Source of the DNA: an uncultured Acidobacteriia bacterium
GTDB lineage: Bacteria; Acidobacteriota; Terriglobia; Bryobacterales; Bryobacteraceae
DNA: 64,000 nucleotides
Reading direction: 5' to 3'
NCBI GenBank assembly: GCA_903875575.1
Contig: CAIQWJ010000097.1
Span: forward strand, 62,001 to 126,000
Shown here piece after piece: positions 52,313 to 59,553 of the stretch. Below the pieces are notes generated by a model. It saw nothing but the letters and a program-made list of their open reading frames with translations. It did no database searches and was not told the origin of the DNA. The position numbers and the translations under genes were made by a program. Each line of letters begins with the position of its first letter. Position 1 is the first letter of the stretch.

Positions 52313-52362
52313 AAAGTTTCTTCTCTGTGCTCTCTGTGGTACTCCGTGCGCTCTGTGTGAAA
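52313..52362. repeat. Repeat-like spacer between the terminase halves
   Basis: The 50-base gap reads CTCTGTGCTCTCTGTGGTAC and CCGTGCGCTCTGTGTG, a CTCTGTG-rich tract of the kind scattered between genes in several bacterial phyla. It is the only DNA between the ATPase and nuclease genes. Confidence 0.5.
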
Positions 52363-53163
52363 TTACAACTCCAACCCCGGAATCGTCAAATCCACCGCCG
52401 CCTCAATCAGTGCCGGGTCAAAATAAGCCCCCTCGTGCGCAGTAAACCGACCCATATACTCCTGCTCAAAATACGCCGCCGTCTTCGCCCGCCGCTCCTC
52501 CTCCAGAAACTCCTTCGGAATCCGCGAGCACTCCTCCGCCGTAGCGCTCACCCGATACCACTCCTCATCCCCACCCGCCCACACTTCATAAAAGAACCCG
52601 CTTTGCCCGTTCGGCGTACTCATCAGCCACAAATCCCCATCCCCCACGGCCAGCATCGGCCGCAGACTCTGATACATCTCGTCTTTCACCCTTGACGCCT
52701 CGTCAATCACAATCAGCGACACCGCCGAAAACCCGCGCACCGTCGCCTCCGTCCCCGGCAGCCCCACAATCCGCGACCCGTTCGGAAACAATAACGACGT
52801 CGCGTTATCCCCATCCCCCCGCGGCTTGATATGCAGCCTCCGCACCATCCCCGACGCCTTCCGCAAAAACTCCGCGCTCTGCCTCTCGCAGGGCCCCGCC
52901 ACCAGCACCAGCGACCCCGGCCGCGTATACGCCCGATGCACCGCCTTCGCCGCCGTCACCGTCGACTTCCCCCACTGCCGCGAACAATTCAGAATCCCGC
53001 GCTTCGCCGTCGATTCCAGCACGCACCGCTGCTTCTCATCCGGCACAAACCCCAGTCGCGTCCGCGCGAAGGTGACGGCGTCCATGATTCCCGGAGCCGG
53101 CAACCCACCCGTGGCACCGGTTTTCGTCCGCCGCGGCCCCTCGTTCTCAAACGTCTCGAACAT
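52363..53163 (-). CDS. Terminase-type ATPase domain, stand-alone
   Basis: Starting at ATG 53163 (MFETFENEGPRR), the protein has 266 residues; 14 more codons are open upstream. It shows the terminase ATPase motifs: FVPDEKQRCVLESTAKRG (adenine site), Walker A SRQWGKST, RGFSAVSLIVIDEAS (Walker B) and MSTPNGQSG (coupling motif). It ends where the nuclease half would begin in phage TerL. Both halves keep their active residues, so this looks like a maintained split gene, not a dead prophage fragment. Confidence 0.82.
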   Translation of the reverse strand: MFETFENEGPRRTKTGATGGLPAPGIMDAVTFARTRLGFVPDEKQRCVLESTAKRGILNCSRQWGKSTVTAAKAVHRAYTRPGSLVLVAGPCERQSAEFLRKASGMVRRLHIKPRGDGDNATSLLFPNGSRIVGLPGTEATVRGFSAVSLIVIDEASRVKDEMYQSLRPMLAVGDGDLWLMSTPNGQSGFFYEVWAGGDEEWYRVSATAEECSRIPKEFLEEERRAKTAAYFEQEYMGRFTAHEGAYFDPALIEAAVDLTIPGLEL

Positions 53164-53319
53164 GCTCAATCGATAACATGAGCGCAGCCGGAAAACTGTC
53201 GCCAAGCAAGGTGCTGTTAGGCCAAATCAATGAATCAAAAGGAGAAACAAGGAAAATAATATTTCCGGAATCCGTGTGATCGCAGCCGGTCGCTGTCCAA
53301 ATCGGCACCCAAATCGGCC

Positions 53320-53394
53320 ACGAAATCTCCACCCAAATCGGTGGCATAGGCTTTAGCCTGTGGGGTCGAGCGCAGCTCGACGAGCCTTCCGCCC
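53320..53394. repeat. 75-bp direct repeat, copy 1
   Basis: It is identical to 53769-53843 over 75 bases in the same orientation. It contains two small perfect hairpins, AGGCT-TT-AGCCT and TCGAGC-GCA-GCTCGA. Weaker similarity continues about 60 bases to the left of both copies, with short CCAAATCGG repeats in this copy. No transposase is present. Confidence 0.9.
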
Positions 53395-53481
53395 GCGAAA
53401 GTCTAACCTCCGTGCCTGGCGCCCCGTCATGCAACCTCAGCGATGTAACACCGGAAACATATGTCCGGCGCAGCCCTCGCC

Positions 53482-53690
53482 ATGCCGCAAAACGAAGTCG
53501 AACAGTTCTGCCAGCGGAACCACATCCGCAAGCTCTCCCTGTTCTGTTCGACGTCGTCGCCATGGAACAGGAACTTGCCGAAAAACTCGGGCGCAAGGTC
53601 GAACCTCCGTACTCCCGGCGACCTCAGTCGTTACTTCCGCGACCAGGTCGTAGCCACATCTTGCAACAGCTTGTTGCAAAATTGGCTCTG
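53482..53690 (+). pseudogene. Degenerate MNT-type nucleotidyltransferase gene
   Basis: The frame opens MPQNEVEQFCQRNHIRKLSL like a minimal nucleotidyltransferase. It then shifts to VLFDVVAMEQELAEKLGRKV, then back to LRTPGDLSRYFRDQVVA. These are the recognisable start and end of an MNT (MntA-like) domain, but the middle with the GSxxRD catalytic block is missing. So there is an internal deletion plus frame changes. No HEPN partner is next to it. The gene sits between the two 75-bp repeats. Confidence 0.65.
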
Positions 53691-53768
53691 GTTCTTCAAA
53701 CTGGAGAATCAAAAAGAAAATCGAGGGAAAACCGTGTGACTCGCCGCTGGCCGCTATCCAGGCCGGCA

Positions 53769-53843
53769 ACGAAATCTCCACCCAAATCGGTGGCATAGGC
53801 TTTAGCCTGTGGGGTCGAGCGCAGCTCGACGAGCCTTCCGCCC
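53769..53843. repeat. 75-bp direct repeat, copy 2
   Basis: This is the second identical copy of the 53320-53394 element, same orientation. It lies between the dead nucleotidyltransferase gene and the end of the interrupted vapC gene. Confidence 0.9.
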
Positions 53844-53860
53844 TTGAACCGGGAACCATC

Positions 53861-54262
53861 TCACCAGATGGTCGGCACATTCGAAGCCCGGATCTTGCCG
53901 TCGCACGTGACCAACGGAATTCCGAGCGCCAACGCGGTGGCTGCAATGACCCGATCCGGCAGATCCGGAACCTCGTTCCGCCGTACTTCGCGAATCTGAT
54001 CCGCCACAGCGAGGTCCAGCGGCGCAAGCCGAAAGCCAAACGTCGAGTCCGCCAGCGCAACCCGGAGTCTAGCCAGCGCTCGTTCCGGTATCCGGCCTTT
54101 TTCCACCAGCTATGTCAGCTCGACCAGAGACATCGAAGCCACAAATATCGGATCGCCTGCCCGGACCGCGGCATCCATCGCCGGTTCCGCTGCGTTGGAA
54201 AGTCGCGTGTTGTCGTGCGGCTACCAAACAATCGAGTGAGTATCCGCGACCACACTCCCCAT
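53861..54262 (-). pseudogene. vapC gene interrupted by two TAG codons
   Basis: One continuous frame from ATG 54262 (MGSVVADTHSIVW) to the stop at 53861 encodes a normal-size PIN toxin, except that codon 14 (54221-54223) and codon 51 (54110-54112) are TAG. At both places related VapC proteins have tyrosine, as far as I recall (IVWY and ELTYLVEKGRI). The rest, including DLPDRVIAATALALG and TCDGKIRAS, is undamaged. It follows the antitoxin stop directly (TAGATG). Confidence 0.72.
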
Positions 54263-54484
54263 CTAAAGGTCTCGTGGAAATTTCTTCCACATCTCGTGGC
54301 GCAATTCCTGAACATCCGCTTCTGAAATATCAATATCAAGCCCGGCCCAAAGCCCCCTGGGACTGCGCAGTGGTGCCTTGGCTCGCGCCTCCGCTCCCAG
54401 CGAATCCGCCAATGCCAGGAGCTCGGATTGCTTATCCGGTGGCAAACGCCGAACCTTCTCCAGAATTGCTTCTTCGATACTCAT
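54263..54484 (-). CDS. VapB-like antitoxin (orphaned)
   Basis: The 73-residue protein reads MSIEEAILEKVRRLPPDKQS at the start, the pattern of DUF2281/VapB-type antitoxins. RGLWAGLDIDISEADVQELR is a toxin-contact type C-terminus. GGAGGTG abuts the ATG, so a start a few codons earlier is possible. It is intact although its toxin gene carries two stops. Confidence 0.7.
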   Translation of the reverse strand: MSIEEAILEKVRRLPPDKQSELLALADSLGAEARAKAPLRSPRGLWAGLDIDISEADVQELRHEMWKKFPRDL

Positions 54485-54524
54485 CACCTCCAGTTTAAAG
54501 GAATCCGGACCCACCATTGCCCGA

Positions 54525-54665
54525 TCAGTTGCCCTTTGAAAGCAACGATGTCATCCTGCCATAGCCAGTAATCGTCGCGGAACGCCTCGCCCGCGTCAAC
54601 GCCACGTAAAGCAGGGATCGCTCTCCCGTATCTGCATCGGCTCCAGCGGCGATGAGGCAACGAGC
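54525..54665 (-). pseudogene. C-terminal fragment of a UvrD-type helicase
   Basis: About 45 codons read ERSLLYVALTRARRSATITG and GYGRMTSLLS. The LLYVALTRAR block is motif VI of UvrD/RecB helicases, near their C-terminus. Nothing of the rest remains; the DNA upstream passes straight into the end of the 386-residue gene. This marks a deletion of a larger helicase gene from the same-strand cluster. Confidence 0.65.
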
Positions 54666-54714
54666 TTCCGGTGAACGGAAACCGCCGCCCGCATCTGGGT
54701 GGCTTACGCTGGTC

Positions 54715-55875
54715 TCAATCGGATGACAGCAAATCAAAGCCTCGCGCGTTCAGGAGCCGATAGGTCTTGCCTTTAATCTTCTGAAGCTCCCCTTCGCATC
54801 GGATCATCTGCCGGTCCCTGTGGGCGGGCGTCAGAATCCTCTCATACTCAGGTGCGGCGACTTCAATCTCGACCCTGCGATATTCATCGTCCACAAGCCC
54901 CTGCACGACCGCCGTCCCGTTTCGGTCATGCTGCCCCCGGCTGAGATCCGTGACAAAGCCCGACAGCTCAAAATCCTCCCGTGTCGCCGTCTCGCGCAGC
55001 ACCTTTCCAATCTCCCCAATGACAGGAGATAAGTCCGAACTGAAGCGCGTCAGAGCCGCTGGATGTCCACTGGCCGGACGCGAACCGGAAAACGAAAAAC
55101 GAACCTCGACATCCCGCCGCACACCACCCGCCGCCAGCATCGACGCCACGGATTCACAAAGATTGGCGCTGATGCCTTCCCTTGACAGTTCGATTCCAGC
55201 CGGAAGCTGACCACCGCTCACGGTCTCAGTCGCAACCCGGCGCAAACAATGCAGGGCCTTGGACAGGGTGACAGTAACGCGCCGCTCAAAGGGTTCCGCT
55301 TCATCCTCCAGGCCGGAGACCGGCATTGCCGGAGGCACGGGACTATGCACCGTTACCACATAGCTGCCGCGCTCACTCTGCCCCAATCTTGCCTGCCGAA
55401 GAAACTCCACGGCGGACGTTGGCTTTCGCGACGCGAAAAACTGTTGTGGCTGCACTGCGGAGCACGCGGCAGCCAGCAACTGATTTCGAACCAACGCAAA
55501 AAACTGCTGGCCCTGTTCCAGTGGAATGGTCCCGTCCTCCGAACTCGCCTGTATCCAGCGCCACCGGATCACATCCGACGAAATGCACTGGATGTCAGCC
55601 AGAATGTCGAGCTGAGATCTCTTCTCGATCTCGCCCAGCGTCTCCAGCGTCTCCCGCACTCTGCGTCGAAAATCCCGCATCTCCCGGTTATCCGGGACGA
55701 TCACTTCCACAAACTCATCGGCGACATTGCCTTCGCTCGTTCGCCACGCCCACGTCTGCGCCAGCCCGCCAGTCATTTCGGGGCCGCGATGCCACCCGCG
55801 GGCGCGCAGATAGGACGCCAGCGCCACCGGGCTGATTCCATCCAGCGTATTGGGGTCCGTTATGGTCGCATTCAT
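54715..55875 (-). CDS. Unrecognised 386-residue protein paired with a DUF4365 protein
   Basis: The soluble protein starts MNATITDPNTLDGISPVALA and has an N-terminal module (LASYLRARGWHRGPE...WAWRTSEG, EVIVPDNREMRDFRRRVRE). The middle is rich in beta strands (YVVTVHSPVPPAMPV, ERRVTVTLSKALHCLRRVAT). The C-terminal third reads FELSGFVTDLSRGQHDRNGT, EYERILTPAHRDRQMIRCEG, GKTYRLLNARGF. I know no function. It overlaps the DUF4365 gene start by four bases. Position next to BREX genes and a helicase remnant suggests defence, by association only. Confidence 0.75.
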   Translation of the reverse strand: MNATITDPNTLDGISPVALASYLRARGWHRGPEMTGGLAQTWAWRTSEGNVADEFVEVIVPDNREMRDFRRRVRETLETLGEIEKRSQLDILADIQCISSDVIRWRWIQASSEDGTIPLEQGQQFFALVRNQLLAAACSAVQPQQFFASRKPTSAVEFLRQARLGQSERGSYVVTVHSPVPPAMPVSGLEDEAEPFERRVTVTLSKALHCLRRVATETVSGGQLPAGIELSREGISANLCESVASMLAAGGVRRDVEVRFSFSGSRPASGHPAALTRFSSDLSPVIGEIGKVLRETATREDFELSGFVTDLSRGQHDRNGTAVVQGLVDDEYRRVEIEVAAPEYERILTPAHRDRQMIRCEGELQKIKGKTYRLLNARGFDLLSSD

Positions 55876-56405
55876 GGCAGTCCACCCGATCCTAACCTTG
55901 TCATGATATCTCGCAGCGCCATTGGTGTGAATCGTTGCTGCTGCGGTATCTTCACCGTCGTGCTGTCCGTATTCCCATTGTCAGGGTGTCCCCGAAGTGA
56001 AACCCACCACGCCGACCGGAAAATCTCCAGCTTCGAAACGCCGGCAACAATCCACGCCATCGGATCCACCGGAACCTGCACAACAACCAGAATAATCGGT
56101 ACCGCGACCTTGTCGTCGCGCAAATCTTCGTAGTTCTTCTGCGGCAGAGCAAAACTGATCTCCGCCTCCGCGTCCATGTCATCAGCGGTGCATTTCAACT
56201 GCACGTCGAGTCGGGGATTCGAAGCAATTCCTTTGCGCCTGCTCGCAATGGTGATATCGACGCTTTGATCGTCGGGTTGAGTCCCGCCCTGCACGCCGTA
56301 GCCCGATGCAGCGGCGATTGCACGCAGCCAGGCCTCGCTGAAGCCGCATTTTTGATCGTTAAGCGTCACGTCGTTTTCCAGGTATCGCCCAGCGCAAGCT
56401 CTCAA
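55872..56405 (-). CDS. DUF4365-type protein
   Basis: The protein has up to 177 residues; a GTG at 56369 (before TLNDQKCGFSEAWL) is an equally good start. The family pattern is present: FSEAWLRAIAAASGYGVQG, QSVDITIASRR, PRLDVQLKCT. It places acidic and lysine residues (VDI...LDVQLKC) like a PD-(D/E)xK nuclease core. DUF4365 proteins are found in defence islands. Nuclease activity is a plausible inference, not shown. It is translationally coupled to the 386-residue protein. Confidence 0.72.
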   Translation of the reverse strand: MRACAGRYLENDVTLNDQKCGFSEAWLRAIAAASGYGVQGGTQPDDQSVDITIASRRKGIASNPRLDVQLKCTADDMDAEAEISFALPQKNYEDLRDDKVAVPIILVVVQVPVDPMAWIVAGVSKLEIFRSAWWVSLRGHPDNGNTDSTTVKIPQQQRFTPMALRDIMTRLGSGGLP

Positions 56406-56757
56406 TCGCCAGCGCCTTCATAGGCTCATCCCGCATCGGATCTCTGCTCCCCGTTTCATCGGAAGTCATTGCGGGTGTTGCGCCTGTTTGTATATCGGCA
56501 ACGCAAAGCCTGGACTGTAGCTGACACGGCCTACAGTCTCTCACCGGAATTGCTGGCCGTCTCCAGCTACAATCGAATAACCTGAAGCTCGCAACCCAGC
56601 CCCTCAGGCCGCCGCATCCCCGGCGAAATCGACTTCAACACGAGATCGCCACACTACGCTGGACCTAGAGTCGGATGCGAAGCCGAGAGAGTAATTGTTT
56701 TCTTCATAAGCGGCTCTTGGCCAGCGCAACACCGGTAGGGCCCTCGACGTCTCTTCC
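56406..56757. other. Intergenic gap, no supported gene
   Basis: There are 352 bases between the DUF2971 gene and the DUF4365 gene. Short minus-strand frames occur (for example 56359-56544 and 56604-56804) without motifs or ribosome sites. The gap may hold the promoter of the DUF4365 pair, but no clear boxes stand out. Confidence 0.35.
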
Positions 56758-57402
56758 TTACTCGACATCTTGCCGAGCAAGATTCTGCCATCGTTTGTTT
56801 TCAAGAAGAGTGGTTCGCGTTATCGTAATCTCGTTACACCCATCCACGGATTGAACGGTTTCCCTGACAATCTCTGCCAGGTCCTTGTGTAGCCACGGGC
56901 TCAAAGTGATCTTCTCAATGCAGCCCAGCGGGATTTTAAAACTCTTCGTTTCAACTTCACGATTGGCGTCAGCGTATACGAATCGATACTCCCTTTCGTC
57001 TCGGTAAGGAAAACGTTTCAGAAAGGGCAGTCTGTCGAGTGCAGGCACCGTTGCCTTGTTGAGTTCGACGTATTCCACTGCTCCATGGCGCACATTCGTC
57101 TTTGCCGGAAATGCTTCCAGCAATCTGTCCCGATCGAACTGGATGCACACACCACTATCCGAACCTTCCGTAAAAATCTTCCAATGATGGTATGTTTCGC
57201 TTGCCTCAGAGAGACAGATCGCCAGGACAGTCTTGGCCTTTTGTCTCGCCTTGAATTGTTCGAGGTAGTAGCTGTCATTTCGGTCAGCCCAGGAGGTGGG
57301 ACTCAGCAGCGTTATCTCTCGTTTGCGCAGTAAATGCAACAGTGCCGGAAGCCTCGTGTATCGCCGCAGGGAATTCAGACTACCGTTCGATTTCTCGTCC
57401 AT
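56758..57402 (-). CDS. DUF2971 family protein
   Basis: The 214-residue protein has the DUF2971 pattern: an N-terminal YTRLPALLHLLRKREITLLSP, then WADRNDSYYLE, CLSEASETYHHWKIFTEGSD, GVCIQFDRDRL and a closing EREYRFVY block. The family is common beside restriction and abortive-infection genes; its activity is unknown to me. It lies 95 bases downstream of brxL on the same strand, so it may be an accessory of the BREX operon. Confidence 0.75.
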   Translation of the reverse strand: MDEKSNGSLNSLRRYTRLPALLHLLRKREITLLSPTSWADRNDSYYLEQFKARQKAKTVLAICLSEASETYHHWKIFTEGSDSGVCIQFDRDRLLEAFPAKTNVRHGAVEYVELNKATVPALDRLPFLKRFPYRDEREYRFVYADANREVETKSFKIPLGCIEKITLSPWLHKDLAEIVRETVQSVDGCNEITITRTTLLENKRWQNLARQDVE

Positions 57403-57497
57403 TTGTCGCTCCTTCTTTCAAGCGTCCTGAAATACGGATCAGTGCCATACCCATGTCTATATCCATTGCACCTTGCAACGGCCAAATCCCCACCCCA

Positions 57498-59549
57498 TCA
57501 GATCGTCAGAGCCTTCATCAACGCATCCCGCGCATCCAGATAATAATGAATCGTGATCTTCGCCGCCAAATCATCCGGCAAATCATTCAACTGCCGCCGA
57601 CTCCCGATCGGCATCAAAATACTCGCCGCACCCTTCTCAATCGCCGTCTCCACCACCGCCACCGGATTGAAAATCGTCTCAATAGACCCGCCCAGATTCA
57701 ACCCGCCCGTCACCGCCAGCCCGCCCTTAATACTCTTCTGCAGCAATGACGAGCAAAGCCCCAGCAGCACTCCAACCCCAACCGCGGCCCCGCTCCGGGC
57801 GCTATCAAACGCTCGCAACTGAACGGAAAACTCATGCTGCCGCGGCTCACGGTCCCCAACCAGCTCGCCCGCCCGCGTGTAAAGGTTCTGCTCCGCAAAC
57901 CGCACGCTTTCCTTGAAAGCCGGAGGCGCTGGCTGGTTCAATATCTTCACCCCACCCCCCGGACCCTCGGAAATGTCGATCTGATAAAGCCCCGGATTCT
58001 CATCCCCACCACCCGCCGAAATAACCCACACCTGCCCCGGCGGCAATGGATCGCTGCCAATACTGTTCTCGCTGTACAACTCTGGTGTGGCCACAAACTT
58101 CTCCACCCCATCGTCACCCATCGTGTAACTGAACTGCGTATTGCGAAATTCGGCCGACCCGATCCGCTTCTGCTGCTCCTTGACCCGCCGTCGGCACTCC
58201 AGCGCAATCCGCAACGCCCACTCAAGCACCTCGTCCGAAACGGGAACGTCCGGGTTAGGCGACATGAGCTTAATTAGTCCACTCACGGTTTTCTGTACGC
58301 CGGTGGTATCGCGTCCGCTCAGGGCAGCACCCAGATGGACACGCCCCTGGAAAACATTCTGCCGACTCTGGCGTCGCAATTGGCTCCAGCACTCCGACAG
58401 GAAGTCGCTGACTAGGCCGAAGTGATTCGTCAGCAGTTCGCGGTTTACTTTCGGCAAATCCCAACCCGGCAGGTACGCGTGAATACGGTCCATGAACGCG
58501 GTGTCGGACCGCATTTCGGGCGGTAGTGGGCCGAACAAATGACCAACCCGCTGCTGATGCTGCACGTCCACGTCGAAATTGCCCACCATCACAACGCCGC
58601 CGTCAGCGCGGATGCTCTCCTTCCCGCGGCTGAACTCTCCAGACTCCATGTAGCCCTTCATGATGTTGACGCCATCCTTCTGGTCGAAGGAGACGCCGGA
58701 GATTTCATCGAAGCAGACCACGTCATACTGGCAAACCAATCCGCGCTGGCCGTTCGCATTATTCACAAACATGCGCGCGACTGTCGCCTTGCCCCCCGAA
58801 ATCAGATGGGCGTAGGGCGAGACCTGCTGGAACAGATGGCTTTTGCCGGTACCTCGCGGGCCGAGCTCCACCATGTTGTAGTTGCGCTCCACAAACGGGA
58901 CCATGCGCAAAAGCATCATGTCGCGCGCACGGGGAGTAAGGTTTTCCGGCTCCATCCCGATGCTGCGAATCAGAAAATCCTTCCACTCCTCGGTGGCAAA
59001 CGCCTCCCGGCCCTGATAAAGAGCAGGCAGCACATCGCGCTTGGAGAGCTGTATCTCCCGTATCGATTCAATTCCGAAAGGCCGACCATTCTTCTCCTGC
59101 GCGATGGACGGATCGTAAGCAAGCTCAATCTCCGCATAAAACCCGCCCGTCAGCATCCGTTCATTGGCGTGGACCATGGACTCCGCGATCCGCACATCCT
59201 TCAGTTGCAGGCTTGGTAGCGTGGCCAGAAACGAATCGCTACCGGCATCCAATCGTGCGGTGATAATATCAATCAGTTTCACGCGCCCTTTGTCCTTGGA
59301 GCGGGCCTTGAACAACTCATGTTCCCCAGCGCGAATGGTCTTCTCGCCGAGTTGACGTTCAACAATCTTCAGGCCTTCGGTGATCTCATCGTCGTCAACT
59401 GAGGAACAGTAGCGGCCCAGCAAGAATTCAGCGACGTATGTGGGAACGGGATACTGCCCCTTAAATTTGCGTACAAGATCCTTGCGCACCACGTAGCCTT
59501 CAAAGGCCTTCGTGGCAATCGTGTCGGTGCGGTCTAAAGGTTGGCTCAT
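57498..59549 (-). CDS. brxL: BREX protein BrxL (Lon-like AAA+ protein)
   Basis: The 683-residue protein begins in the BrxL manner (FEGYVVRKDLVRKFKGQYPV, PTYVAEFLLGRYCSS). The AAA+ domain has Walker A LGPRGTGKSH (229-238) and Walker B VVCFDEISG (D281/E282). The C-terminus is Lon-like (GGLAVTGGLNLGGSIETIFN, KGAASILMPI). The expected Ser of a Lon dyad is not obvious (ARSGAAVGVG), so peptidase activity is doubtful. BrxL drives phage restriction in type 1 BREX. It follows pglZ with a 4-base gap. Confidence 0.93.
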   Translation of the reverse strand: MSQPLDRTDTIATKAFEGYVVRKDLVRKFKGQYPVPTYVAEFLLGRYCSSVDDDEITEGLKIVERQLGEKTIRAGEHELFKARSKDKGRVKLIDIITARLDAGSDSFLATLPSLQLKDVRIAESMVHANERMLTGGFYAEIELAYDPSIAQEKNGRPFGIESIREIQLSKRDVLPALYQGREAFATEEWKDFLIRSIGMEPENLTPRARDMMLLRMVPFVERNYNMVELGPRGTGKSHLFQQVSPYAHLISGGKATVARMFVNNANGQRGLVCQYDVVCFDEISGVSFDQKDGVNIMKGYMESGEFSRGKESIRADGGVVMVGNFDVDVQHQQRVGHLFGPLPPEMRSDTAFMDRIHAYLPGWDLPKVNRELLTNHFGLVSDFLSECWSQLRRQSRQNVFQGRVHLGAALSGRDTTGVQKTVSGLIKLMSPNPDVPVSDEVLEWALRIALECRRRVKEQQKRIGSAEFRNTQFSYTMGDDGVEKFVATPELYSENSIGSDPLPPGQVWVISAGGGDENPGLYQIDISEGPGGGVKILNQPAPPAFKESVRFAEQNLYTRAGELVGDREPRQHEFSVQLRAFDSARSGAAVGVGVLLGLCSSLLQKSIKGGLAVTGGLNLGGSIETIFNPVAVVETAIEKGAASILMPIGSRRQLNDLPDDLAAKITIHYYLDARDALMKALTI

Positions 59550-59553
59550 GGGG

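Noticed and set aside
53320-53843. Insertion sequence
   Set aside because: No transposase frame, and the flanking copies are direct and only 75 bp long.
53861-54262. TAG codon reassignment to tyrosine or another amino acid
   Set aside because: TAG is used as a normal stop elsewhere (for example the adjacent antitoxin at 54263-54265), so two mutations in a dying gene are simpler.
56604-56804. Small minus-strand frame overlapping the end of the DUF2971 gene
   Set aside because: Overlaps a better-supported gene in another frame; no recognisable features.
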